From contig CAZOLJ010000016.1 in assembly GCA_964580575.1 (NCBI GenBank), forward strand, positions 1 through 64,000: a stretch of 64,000 nt of DNA, given 5' to 3'. The notes beneath the pieces were generated by a model. It had not been told where the DNA came from. It worked only from the letters and a program-made list of their open reading frames with translations, and searched no databases. This document shows positions 16,359 through 24,867 of the stretch, piece after piece; within the stretch, counting starts at the first letter, position 1; each line of letters begins with the position of its first letter. The stretch comes from CAVPDE01 sp964580575 (GTDB lineage: Bacteria > Desulfobacterota > DSM-4660 > Desulfatiglandales > HGW-15). Made by a program: the position numbers and the translations under genes.

Positions 16359-17483
16359 TTGATCAAACGCATTCTGACTGAGTTCCAAACATGCTTCTTT
16401 TTATGGCCCATCAATCTTCTGTTCACCTTGACCTTGCTGGCTCTCGCCTCGTCCTGTTCGCTCAATCTGTCTCCTTTTGATGAAGCCGCATGGCGATCGC
16501 AGGTTCGATCGGTTGATCCCGCTTTGGTGTATGCTCCTCACTTCAAGGATGATCGCTTTTTCAACCCCTGGATGCCTCAAGAGGATAAGGGGCTTTTCAG
16601 CCTGCTCCGGTGGTGGATCACGGCTCCGCTGGAGTACACGGAAGAGGAGAAGACATACCTTCCCCGCGTCTTGGACAAGGCGAAAGAGCGGATTCTCGCC
16701 ATGCCCCAGGGCGACTTTATCATGTGGGTCGGGCATGCCACCTTTCTGATCCGCCTCAACGGGGAGTACTGGCTCACAGACCCCATATTTTCCGAAAGAG
16801 CTGTCGTAGTGAAGCGAAGGACCCCTCCCGGGATCACTGCAGAAGATCTGAAAGAAGTGGCTCCCAACCTCAGCGTGATCATCACCCACAACCACTACGA
16901 CCACCTCGACGCAGGCAGCATCGAGGATCTTCCTGAGAACACGAAAATGTTCGTTCCCCTCGGACTCAAAGAGTATGTCCAGGACTTGGGCAAGAACGAC
17001 GTGACGGAGATGGACTGGTGGCAGGAAATTTATTGCAGGAACGGCATCACCCTGGTCTGCCTCCCCATGCAGCACTGGTCAAGGCGATTCGGACAAGGCT
17101 CTCGCGAGACCCTGTGGTCGAGCTACCTGCTGATCACCCCGAAGGTCACGATTTATCTGGGAGGGGACACGGGATACTTCATCGGGTACAAGGAAATCGG
17201 AAAACGTTATCCCAAAATCGACTACGCCCTTCTCCCCACGACCGCCTACCACCCGCGCTGGTTCATGCACTACACCCACATGAACGTGGATGAGGCTATC
17301 GAGGCCTTCAACGATCTGAATGCGCGTTACATGATCCCGCAGCAGTGGGGCACCTTTCACCTCGGCGACGAACCGCCGGGCTATTCGATCCTCGATCTCA
17401 GAAAGAAAATCGCCGACCGCCGGCTCGATGCGTCCCGATTCAAAATCCTGGACATCGGAGAAATTCTTCCCATAGGCCGGTAA
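16359..17483 (+). CDS. Metallo-beta-lactamase fold lipoprotein, NAPE-PLD/UlaG-like
   Basis: A 374-residue MBL-fold hydrolase similar to the NAPE-PLD / RomA-type group. The N-terminus is a lipoprotein signal (hydrophobic stretch, then LALASSCS with the lipobox Cys at about residue 34), so it should be membrane anchored. Visible metal-site elements are IMWVGHATFLIRL, THNHYDHLD (about 177-185), MQHWSRRFG, GGDTGYF and, near the end, QQWGTFHLGDEPPG. These match phospholipase D-like or N-acyl-phosphatidylethanolamine hydrolases, but the substrate is not known. The start is TTG at 16359 with AGGAG upstream. It is the only clearly intact gene between 14.5 and 18.7 kb. Confidence 0.88.
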   Translation: MIKRILTEFQTCFFLWPINLLFTLTLLALASSCSLNLSPFDEAAWRSQVRSVDPALVYAPHFKDDRFFNPWMPQEDKGLFSLLRWWITAPLEYTEEEKTYLPRVLDKAKERILAMPQGDFIMWVGHATFLIRLNGEYWLTDPIFSERAVVVKRRTPPGITAEDLKEVAPNLSVIITHNHYDHLDAGSIEDLPENTKMFVPLGLKEYVQDLGKNDVTEMDWWQEIYCRNGITLVCLPMQHWSRRFGQGSRETLWSSYLLITPKVTIYLGGDTGYFIGYKEIGKRYPKIDYALLPTTAYHPRWFMHYTHMNVDEAIEAFNDLNARYMIPQQWGTFHLGDEPPGYSILDLRKKIADRRLDASRFKILDIGEILPIGR

Positions 17484-17536
17484 CGGCTCGACGTGGATCT
17501 TTTTGCAACAGGCCAGCCGCGCTCGCTGCTCGTCAA

Positions 17537-17809
17537 TGGGTTCGCCCCGAGATCTTTTACTGGCGGACACACGCCGGAGCGGAAGTCGACCTTTTGATCG
17601 TCGAAGGGCGACGAATCCTGCCGGTTGAGATCAATCTGGGAGCCGCCGTGGATCATTACGCAGTGGCCGGACTTAAGCAGTGCATAAAGGATCTCGGACT
17701 CCGCCGAGGGTGGGTGATCCCATCGGCAAGAGACCGACAGCGGCTCTCTGCGGGTATCGAAATCATCCCCTGGAATGGCGTCGCATCCGGCCGAATCGAA
17801 TTGTTCTGA
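17537..17809 (+). pseudogene. C-terminal relic of an ATPase with DUF4143 domain
   Basis: The frame reads WVRPEIFYWRTHAGAEVDLL, then VEINLGAAVDHYAVAGLKQC and a stop at 17807-17809. This matches the nuclease-like end of the AAA_14/DUF4143 proteins, usually about 400 residues. The ATPase and most of the DUF4143 part are absent; the 3' end of the MBL gene lies just upstream. Confidence 0.75.
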
Positions 17810-17812
17810 TCT

Positions 17813-17947
17813 ATGAGAAGAGGGTTGCCCTTCCCCGTGGAAATCCCGAATGATGAGACCTTGAAAACCGTTAAGGATAGCGAAGCCTGCAAAGGGCTGG
17901 TGAAGCGTAAAGACGCCGATGATATGTTCAGGAGATTGGGTGTCTGA
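17813..17947 (+). pseudogene. RelB/DinJ antitoxin relic, C-terminal half
   Basis: A 44-codon piece from ATG 17813 reads MRRGLPFPVEIPNDETLKTV and ends KGLVKRKDADDMFRRLGV. This is the C-terminal, toxin-binding half of a RelB/DinJ antitoxin. The ribbon-helix-helix DNA-binding half is missing. No ribosome site is evident. The matching YafQ relic follows directly. Confidence 0.72.
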
Positions 17948-17950
17948 TAG

Positions 17951-18148
17951 AAAGAAGATTGGCGATGCATCCTCAAGGGAGGTCCGCTTTTGACCGGTGG
18001 GCGGAGCCATTTCTTATCGGCGATGACCGGCAGTTTCCAAGACCGGAGGGAATGCCACATTGAGTCTGACTGATTACTGATCTTTCGTCTTGATGAATCC
18101 CGGATCATCTTCGAACGCACCGGCACCCATTCGGATTTGATCGAGTAA
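17951..18148 (+). pseudogene. YafQ/RelE-type toxin relic with internal TGA
   Basis: In one frame the sequence reads FQDRRECHIESD, then TGA (18071-18073), then LLIFRLDESRIIFERTGTHS and DLIE with a TAA at 18146-18148. YafQ family proteins have C-H-I-x-x-D-W-L-L-I-Y-R at this point, so the TGA replaces the conserved Trp codon TGG by one base change. The N-terminal part of the toxin is deleted. The locus is the remains of a dinJ-yafQ module. Confidence 0.75.
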
Positions 18149-18224
18149 GAAAAGAGACGCGCGACTAGAAGACGTTAATCCCGCCGCGAGGCAAACCATA
18201 CAAAGCCCAGTCTTTGCGGTGAGT

Positions 18225-18307
18225 CTATGTCCCGCACACGCCGCAATGGATGCAATCCCCCACACGACAGATGTCCGGCTCAGCTCCTTATTAGCGCGAG
18301 TTTGTAT
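18225..18307 (-). pseudogene. Relic of the C-terminus of a TIGR03960-type radical SAM gene
   Basis: On the minus strand the sequence reads GAEPDICRVGDCIHCGVCGT and a TAG at 18225-18227. The intact radical SAM gene at 24868-26607 ends GEESDICRVGDCIRCGVCA. Upstream bases also match (TACAAACTCGCGCTA against TACAAGCTGGCCCTC) but with a 1-base insertion that breaks the frame. Homology ends near 18307. It is a second, lost copy of this gene, 6.5 kb away and reduced to about 85 bases. Confidence 0.8.
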
Positions 18308-18408
18308 GACCTATCACCCTTTTTCTTGGCGCTGCGCAGGAGGGGTTGAAACGGCTATGCAGTATGTATACAGGTGACATACTTCTTATATGTCTTATGG
18401 AGATGGCC

Positions 18409-18703
18409 ATGAGGAAAACAACCGTCCATATTGATGAATCCTTGCTCGCAGAGGCCATAAAGGCCATCGGCGCGAAAACCCAAAGAGAAGCGATCGAGGC
18501 CGGGCTGAAATATCTTGTTCAGCGGAAAAACAGGGAAGCGCAGAGGCCTTACCATACCCTCCACGGATGTTCTGATAGCGAGCTGCGCCCTTCAAGCGGG
18601 GGTTGATCTTCTCCACGCAGATGCGCACTTCGACCTAATGGAAAAACCGCTCGGTCTCCGATGCGAGCGCTATGTTCAGGTTCTTAAGAAAGCCTTGTCA
18701 TGA
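18409..18703 (+). pseudogene. Collapsed VapBC locus (VapB head joined to VapC tail)
   Basis: From ATG 18409 the frame reads MRKTTVHIDESLLAEAIKAI followed by GAKTQREAIEAGLKYLVQRK, a typical VapB N-terminus. At about 18542 the coherent reading moves to another frame, GLTIPSTDVLIASCALQAGV then LLHADAHFDLMEKPLGL, the last third of a VapC PIN domain, ending at 18703. The end of vapB and the first two thirds of vapC, including the first catalytic Asp, are gone. One deletion explains it. The VapB head has RBS-like purines upstream but no toxin to neutralise here. Confidence 0.78.
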
Positions 18704-18796
18704 AAACGCTGTCCTTGCGGTCTCGTTCTTTTTCTGCCACCACCGACCTATACCGGCAAAAACAAACATCCCCAGCATGATGGGGTGGCCGTTTTC

Positions 18797-18826
18797 TTGA
18801 CATACAAGAGCAGATTGCCCTAGACT
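18797..18826 (+). promoter_or_regulatory. Candidate promoter of the FHA-GAF histidine kinase gene
   Basis: TTGACA (18797-18802) and TAGACT (18821-18826) with an 18-base spacer, about 100-130 bases before the kinase start. Confidence 0.4.
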
Positions 18827-18922
18827 CCCGCCCATCTGAAGCAGGTTCACCTCACCTCACCAATCACTCCCAGAGATTTGTAACTCTTGACTCTGATGCG
18901 AAAGTGAGGGAGAATTTTAGAT

Positions 18923-20713
18923 GTGTATGCACTCCAGCCTATTAGTGGGAAATCAATGATCAAACTGCTTATCAAGACAGGGAAGAAAAAAGGGCAATCC
19001 TACTCTATTACCGATCATGCCGTCTTTATCGGTCGCGATTCGTCCAACACCATTAAGCTGCCTGACAAACAGGTCTCCAGAAAACACGCCTCCATCACCC
19101 CTCACGGCACTGAGTATTTCATTGAAGACCTCGGATCGAGGAACGGTACCCTGGTGAATGATCATCCTGTGCAGCGGCAGGTCCTGAAACGTGGGGATGA
19201 AATAAAGATAGGCAGTACTTTTTTGGAGTTAACCGCTTTCGTGGAGAAAGAGGAGCTTTCTGAACACTTGAAAGACTCTGTACCCCAGGGACTGCCGACC
19301 TCCGATCTTGAACCAATAAATGGATTGACCGTGGAAATAGCCCTCCCTCCGCAGGGACTGGACTCGGTTATCGCTTCTCCGCATGAGGCGGAGTTTTCAA
19401 GCCTGCAAAAAGCCTATCTCAGGTTGTCCCTTATGTACCGGTTGATCAATGATCTGGTAACCGTTACCGATCTCAGAGAGCTCATGAATCGAACGGCGGA
19501 AAGGATGCTTGAACTCATAAAGGCGGACCGGGCTCTGATCATGCTGGTCGATGATCAAAGCGGAGAGCTTCTGCCGCAGGCGACTCGTCAGCGCAACGGG
19601 CTGAAACAAGGCGATGAAATCACTTTCTCAAAAACGATTGCCAGGAGGGTGTTTGAAACAGGGGAGTCGATTCTCACTTCGGACGCCATGAAGGATGGGC
19701 GTTTTCGGAGTTCGGACAGCATTGTTCTCAACCGGATTCGATCCACCCTTTGTGTTCCCATCAAAACGAAAGACTCTATTCTGGGCATCATTCACTTGGA
19801 TACCCTGGGAAAGGTGATGGGTTTCACTCGAGAAGACCTGGAATTGCTCGCTGCAATGGGTCACCAGATCGGTATTGCGGTTGACAACGCAACGCTTGTG
19901 ACTGACTTAAGAAAAGCGAACGTGGAACTCAAAGAAAAGCAGGCCCAGCTGATCGAGGCAGAGAAGCTCTCCCTCCTTGGAAAAATCGCGGGAGGGGTGG
20001 CGCATGAGATCAATAACCCGATCATGTCCGTCCTCGGGTTCACGGGAATGGCCTCCACAAAAATAAAGGAAGGGTTTCATGGGCCGGACAATAAGGAGGA
20101 GTGCCTCCACTATTTGAATGTGGTGCAAGAAGAAGCCCAACGCTGTATTCAGATTGTGGAAAGCATCTCGCAATTCTACCGTCGCAGGCAGACCGTTATG
20201 GCTCCAGTGGACCTCAATGCCGTGGTTGAAGCTGCTCTGAATGTTGCCAGCCTTCATATGAACCAGGGCCACATCAAGATCGTCAGGGAGTTAAGACCCG
20301 GCCTCCCGCAAATTCTGGCCAGCCGGGCGCTTATTCAACAGGTTATTGTGAACCTTGTTATGAATGCAAGAGATGCCATGGAACACCAGGGGACATTAAC
20401 CATTTCAACAGATCATGAAAATGATCCCTGGGTAACGCTCAGAATTTCAGACACCGGCTGCGGGATCCAGCCCGATGATATTCAGAAGGTATTCTTACCC
20501 CTTTTCACTACAAAAACAGGGGGAAGAGGCACGGGCCTGGGACTTTCGATAAGTCAGGACATCATCAAAAGCCACAAAGGCACCCTTGAGGTCGATAGCG
20601 TCCTTGGGAAAGGGACGACCTTTACCATTAGGCTCCCGTCAGTGAGTGAATCCTCATCGCCGCCCCACAGGCAACCTGGGTATCCATTTATGGACTTGCT
20701 CGACAAGGTATAA
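18923..20713 (+). CDS. FHA-GAF sensor histidine kinase
   Basis: Up to 596 residues from GTG at 18923, or 585 from ATG at 18956; the later start puts MIKLLIKTGKKKGQSY at the N-terminus, a normal FHA beginning. The FHA domain (about 15-110) has the phosphothreonine-binding signature VFIGRDSSN, VSRKHASI and LGSRNGTLVN. A GAF domain (about 170-320) contains SILTSDAMKDGRFRSSDSI. A short coiled coil leads to the histidine-phosphotransfer helix (LGKIAGGVAHEINNPIMSV). The ATPase domain has VNLVMNARDAM, DTGCGIQPDD and TTKTGGRGTGLGLSIS. There is no membrane segment, so it senses cytoplasmic signals, possibly a phosphoprotein through FHA. No receiver-domain partner is nearby, but a Ser/Thr kinase is. 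Confidence 0.93.
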   Translation: MYALQPISGKSMIKLLIKTGKKKGQSYSITDHAVFIGRDSSNTIKLPDKQVSRKHASITPHGTEYFIEDLGSRNGTLVNDHPVQRQVLKRGDEIKIGSTFLELTAFVEKEELSEHLKDSVPQGLPTSDLEPINGLTVEIALPPQGLDSVIASPHEAEFSSLQKAYLRLSLMYRLINDLVTVTDLRELMNRTAERMLELIKADRALIMLVDDQSGELLPQATRQRNGLKQGDEITFSKTIARRVFETGESILTSDAMKDGRFRSSDSIVLNRIRSTLCVPIKTKDSILGIIHLDTLGKVMGFTREDLELLAAMGHQIGIAVDNATLVTDLRKANVELKEKQAQLIEAEKLSLLGKIAGGVAHEINNPIMSVLGFTGMASTKIKEGFHGPDNKEECLHYLNVVQEEAQRCIQIVESISQFYRRRQTVMAPVDLNAVVEAALNVASLHMNQGHIKIVRELRPGLPQILASRALIQQVIVNLVMNARDAMEHQGTLTISTDHENDPWVTLRISDTGCGIQPDDIQKVFLPLFTTKTGGRGTGLGLSISQDIIKSHKGTLEVDSVLGKGTTFTIRLPSVSESSSPPHRQPGYPFMDLLDKV

Positions 20714-20970
20714 AAGAGAAGTGACGAGATGGTCATTCGCAAGTTCGGTGACGACTGCATCCTTATTCCTAGCCGTCAAGGAGCAGGCGACCGGGAAAGC
20801 ATCTACCGCCCCGGATGGCTAAGACACAGTCCCTATACACCGAGCCCCATACCGATTATTCGAGATCACAGGACGCCTGTGCCGTCGGCCGGGAGGCTGC
20901 CCGGTTGCTGGGCCTCGATTAGCGGCATAACGGATCCTTGATATGAAGAAGGGGCAACAGCAGGTTTTTT

Positions 20971-23295
20971 TCAGGCCAGACCGTGAATGGTCTTAAACCT
21001 GTTTACCATTTCCTTCAAATCGGAGATTAGGGTTTCATAAAAGATCTTGGCGTTGGGCATTCGCTCTTTGTTGAAATTGGTTGCCACGCCTGCGACCTTT
21101 AATGATACAGGGATTCCATGAACCTTAACAGGTCGGGTGTTGAGCGATCTCAGATGTCTTCGAAGGGCTTGCTTGGCTTCAACCGCCCGTGTCATGGGTA
21201 ACAGCGCCACAAAGGTATTCTTTTCCGGAAATGCCGGCACATCCGCATTTCTGACCTCGACCGCCAGTTTTCGCAGAACTGCATCAATCAGCTCTTGAGG
21301 GGTAATGGGGCCCCCATGAGGCTTTCCTTTGGGGGTGGCCGAGACTACGGATAATGCCAGCGTGGCGAAGGGCAGGTCATAACGAGATGCCCTGGCTATC
21401 TCTTTTCCCAGGAAGAACATGAAACCTGACAGGTCCAGGATACCGGCGAGTTTGAGTTTGCTTGCCTTTTGATCTTGTTTGGCCGCTCTTTGGGTCGTGA
21501 TTTCATCTAATAGGCTCTTGAAATCGTTTTCGTCAAGATTCGAGGATTGGACTTTTTGACGGACCACCCTCAAGATTTCTTTCAATTCTTCATTTTCTCC
21601 CGAGCCTTGCTCCAGGACCTCCAGGACAGTAACCTCTCCTGCGCTCACCTTTTGTTCAGGATACCTGTCCCCCAAAGATCCGGCCCATTTCTCTTTGAGT
21701 TTTTCAAATATCTCGTCTATCCGTTTGTTGATGCCTTGCTCAAGCTTTTCCAGGACGTCGTTCTTGGCGTCCCTGTTTTTTAGCCTATTAAGGATTTGGG
21801 ACTCAATTTGGTTCATGACCTTTCGCAGGTGTTGCTCTCCGGCAGCGGGATCGGCCTTGGGGATATCATGGGAGAGTTTTGTTCCGATCCTTTCAACGTA
21901 GTTCACCAATAGATCGGTCAGGATGTGATCATCTCCGGTGCCTTTTTGAATCTCGGCAGCCAAAAAAATGAGTTCTGCGGCCTGGACCGGGTTGTTCTTG
22001 ACTTGCCCTATGAGGTCTGAGCCGTCCAGACCCACCTCTTCAGCGCTTTTTCGGAGGATCCTTGACAGTTCTTCATCCTGAAGCTCATTACTAAGGGCCT
22101 GAACCAGGTTTAAGTAATCGGAAAGGGGCATCCCTTCTTCCAAAAGGGCTTGTTTTATCTTGGGCAGGACTCGCTTCAGCTCGTTTGAATCCGGGATCAG
22201 TCTTTTCATGATGTGGGCCAGGCGTGGAACTGAAATCTGGCCGGATTGGTACTCGTCCTTTATCAGTGCGATAAGGACGTTGTCAGTGATCTCGTTGGCC
22301 TTATCCAGGATCTGTTGTTCATTGGGGTAGGTTATGCCCAAGGATTTTTGAAGTTCCATGCCGTTAATGAGCTGTCTTTTCATGGAAAAAACAGCTGCGG
22401 CAATCTCCGTCATTTCGGCGCCACCGCCTTTCCCCTTGCCCAGACCCCCGCCTGTTCCCCCGCCTTCACCTTCTCCAAAACTGTCTCCGATGCCAGCGCC
22501 AGCACCGGACACCGGAACTTGGGCACGGGTATGGGCTGAGTCTCGATCCAGCCCGGAAAGGTGTTCCCTGACCACCCCTTCCATCATTTGAAGCTGGTGA
22601 ACGAGGACCAAACCGGGTTGTTTGTCCTGAGCATCGCTCTGTTTAACGGCCTCCAGGTCAGTGGCAATCATATTCTCTGACATGGTCTCAGGATGTTCCG
22701 TGATGTTTTTTATGGTCAGGGTCTTCTCAAATTCCTCCATCAATACGCTTTCCAGAACCATGTCTATGAACCTGGTTCTTGACATGGTTTGGCCGTCGTC
22801 ATCCACGCTTAGTGATATTCTTTTTAGGGTATCGCGCGAAATGATCTCCTCGTCGGTGGAGACCTTCTTAAAAAACACGTGATTTATTCTGATGTTGTTG
22901 AGGCCACGGGCCGCCATTTCTTTTTTCATGATATCGGCATTGGGATACTTGTTCAGTGCGGAAAATATCCCCAAAAAGGTCAAGGTCTCCTTTTTGTCAA
23001 GTCCTTGATGAAATGAAATAGACTGAATGCCAGCCTTTTTGAAATGAAAGACCATCTTGCTGGTATTAATGCGAGGATCAAGGGGCTCTTCATCAACAAA
23101 AAACTGTTCCTGATTCATGATGAAGACAACAGGGGAATGAACCTTAAGTGTGTCCTGGGCAATCGGCAGGAATTCATTGACCGCCTGAATACAACTTGGA
23201 TGATTGGCCTCATACAGATTGGAGCGGCTGAACAGGAGGGAAAAACACCGACCAAAGAGCGCCAGTTTTTTTGGCTGTATTTTTGTTTCAGGCAT
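20971..23295 (-). CDS. Large signalling protein with degenerate GGDEF-like C-terminus
   Basis: A 774-residue protein from ATG 23295, chosen over an upstream TTG at 23382 because AGGAG lies about 11 bases before it. Residues about 8-150 (RSNLYEANHPSCIQAVNEFL, VVFIMNQEQFFVDEEPL, GIQSISFHQGL) match an N-terminal module seen in some HEAT and HD-GYP proteins. A Gly-rich linker (GEGEGGGTGGGLGKGKGGG) lies near 280-300. Long helical segments follow. The last 160 residues (FFLGKEIARASRYDLPFATL, then DVPAFPEKNTFVALLPMT) have the layout of a GGDEF domain but lack the GGDEF motif, so cyclase activity is unlikely. It sits between the histidine kinase and the Ser/Thr kinase. Exact role unknown. Confidence 0.75.
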   Translation of the reverse strand: MPETKIQPKKLALFGRCFSLLFSRSNLYEANHPSCIQAVNEFLPIAQDTLKVHSPVVFIMNQEQFFVDEEPLDPRINTSKMVFHFKKAGIQSISFHQGLDKKETLTFLGIFSALNKYPNADIMKKEMAARGLNNIRINHVFFKKVSTDEEIISRDTLKRISLSVDDDGQTMSRTRFIDMVLESVLMEEFEKTLTIKNITEHPETMSENMIATDLEAVKQSDAQDKQPGLVLVHQLQMMEGVVREHLSGLDRDSAHTRAQVPVSGAGAGIGDSFGEGEGGGTGGGLGKGKGGGAEMTEIAAAVFSMKRQLINGMELQKSLGITYPNEQQILDKANEITDNVLIALIKDEYQSGQISVPRLAHIMKRLIPDSNELKRVLPKIKQALLEEGMPLSDYLNLVQALSNELQDEELSRILRKSAEEVGLDGSDLIGQVKNNPVQAAELIFLAAEIQKGTGDDHILTDLLVNYVERIGTKLSHDIPKADPAAGEQHLRKVMNQIESQILNRLKNRDAKNDVLEKLEQGINKRIDEIFEKLKEKWAGSLGDRYPEQKVSAGEVTVLEVLEQGSGENEELKEILRVVRQKVQSSNLDENDFKSLLDEITTQRAAKQDQKASKLKLAGILDLSGFMFFLGKEIARASRYDLPFATLALSVVSATPKGKPHGGPITPQELIDAVLRKLAVEVRNADVPAFPEKNTFVALLPMTRAVEAKQALRRHLRSLNTRPVKVHGIPVSLKVAGVATNFNKERMPNAKIFYETLISDLKEMVNRFKTIHGLA

Positions 23296-23495
23296 ATTGA
23301 AACTTACTCCTGCAGGCTGCAACAAAGAGATTTTGTCGGCAAGGCGGGCCGCCACCTCAAGGCTTCGCCTCCGGGTCCCCAAGCTGTCTGCGTTATCGGC
23401 CGGAATTCCTTGTGCGGCGTACTGGAAGCACGCCTCCGCGGATGACTTCCTCTGGCCTTGCCAAACTCATTTTCTTGAAGTCTACATGTCTCTTG

Positions 23496-24398
23496 TTAAC
23501 GGCCTGTTTTTATGTGCCTTTCACGATATGCTTCAAGGGAGTTTAAGAACTCCCGACAAGTAGCGTATCTCTTTTCCGGCTCGAATGAAACCGCCTTTAA
23601 GGCAATTTTTTCCAGTTCTGGATGGACCATCGGATTGATCTCCGACGGCTTGCGCTGGAAAAGATGATCCTTCATTTCGAGTTTCATTCTCAGCAGGTCA
23701 TAAGCCGAGCTCCATGCCGGAAAAGGCAGGTCGGATACGAGCATTTCAAACATCATCACGCCTGTGGAGTAAATATCTGACCTGGCATCAATCGGCCGGT
23801 TTAGAATTTGTTCCGGCGGCATGTATATCGGCGTCCCATGGATAGTCCCTTTTTCATTTTCAGGATCACGAGAAAGCTTGGCAATGCCGAAATCAACAAC
23901 AATCGGTCTTTTGGAATGAGTTTCCACTAGAATATTGCCGGGCTTGATGTCCCGATGAATCAGGTTCTGGCTGTGTGCATAATCGAGTGCATCCAGGACC
24001 TTGATCAGGATATCGGTCGTCGCTTTGATAGGCAAAGTTCGTTTTGACGGCAAAACGTGTCTTCGCGCGGCGTTGAGATATTCAGCAAGAGATCTGCCTT
24101 GAACCAGTTGCATGGCGAAGAAGAGGAAATCCGAGGTCTCTCCGACCTCATAGATTTGGATGATATTCGGATGAGATAATATGGCGACGGATTCCGCCTC
24201 CTGTTGGAATCGTTCAGAGGTCTCAGGCGTTAAAAGGGATTTGGGCAGAACCTTGAGTGCAATTCGGCGTTTCAGTGTTCTTTGGAAGCCGATAAAAACC
24301 ACCGCATTACCCCCTCGGGCAAGTTCCTTCAAGATCGTAACAGTACCAACCTCCTTGCCGATTAGGTGATCAAGATCTAATTCTTTTAAGGATGTCAT
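23496..24398 (-). CDS. Soluble Hanks-type serine/threonine protein kinase
   Basis: A 300-residue kinase consisting of little more than the catalytic domain. Visible are the Gly-rich loop ELARGGNAVVFIG (25-37), the ATP-binding Lys in RRIALKV (Lys49), the catalytic loop HRDIKPGN (Asp150), DFG at 169-171, and MPPEQ as the APE-equivalent motif. The RD arginine is present, so activation-loop phosphorylation is likely. There is no membrane segment or PASTA domain, so it is cytoplasmic. It lies upstream of the degenerate GGDEF-like protein on the same strand (200 bases between) and near the FHA kinase, whose FHA domain could read its phosphothreonines. The last point is inference. Confidence 0.93.
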   Translation of the reverse strand: MTSLKELDLDHLIGKEVGTVTILKELARGGNAVVFIGFQRTLKRRIALKVLPKSLLTPETSERFQQEAESVAILSHPNIIQIYEVGETSDFLFFAMQLVQGRSLAEYLNAARRHVLPSKRTLPIKATTDILIKVLDALDYAHSQNLIHRDIKPGNILVETHSKRPIVVDFGIAKLSRDPENEKGTIHGTPIYMPPEQILNRPIDARSDIYSTGVMMFEMLVSDLPFPAWSSAYDLLRMKLEMKDHLFQRKPSEINPMVHPELEKIALKAVSFEPEKRYATCREFLNSLEAYRERHIKTGR

Positions 24399-24867
24399 GC
24401 CGTCTCGGAAAGCATCTTATGCGTAAGTCTTTTCAGCTCCGGTAGCGGACATTCATTCAATGAGATGTTTGCGGAGCATTTCTAGAACAAACTATTTTTT
24501 CATGGTCGCGCTGTGAAGTCACGCGAAATCTCATGATGGGTCGTCTTCAGAAGTGATATATTTATGCCTTCTGCCCAGACATATGCTTCCGCTTCTTGAT
24601 AGGGGCCTTACCTCACCTTGATTCAAAACAGCCGATACGTCTTTGAAACGGGGTGGTGTATCGCAGCACCTTTCTTTTTCAATCAGCGTTATGTATTGCT
24701 AATCGATCTTCAGAAGCACCCCTTGCTCGCTTTCAACTTCGTATCAAGCTTGCATTCGGGCGATTAATCTGAAGGTTCAACCTTTGACGGTATACTCGAA
24801 TCGAAAGGGACCCATGAGAATTGCAGGGGAAGATCTCGGTCTTTGCACCTCATTCCAGTCATCTCTC
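24399..24867. other. Intergenic region without recognisable gene
   Basis: 469 bases between the Ser/Thr kinase start and the radical SAM stop. I see no plausible coding frame, strong hairpin or repeat. The promoter of the kinase gene should lie here but no good consensus is visible. Confidence 0.6.

Noticed and set aside
20729..20941. A 70-codon plus-strand frame after the histidine kinase
   Set aside because: Weak ribosome site and Pro/Arg/Ser-rich composition; no family recognised. The first 15 residues look protein-like but do not suffice.
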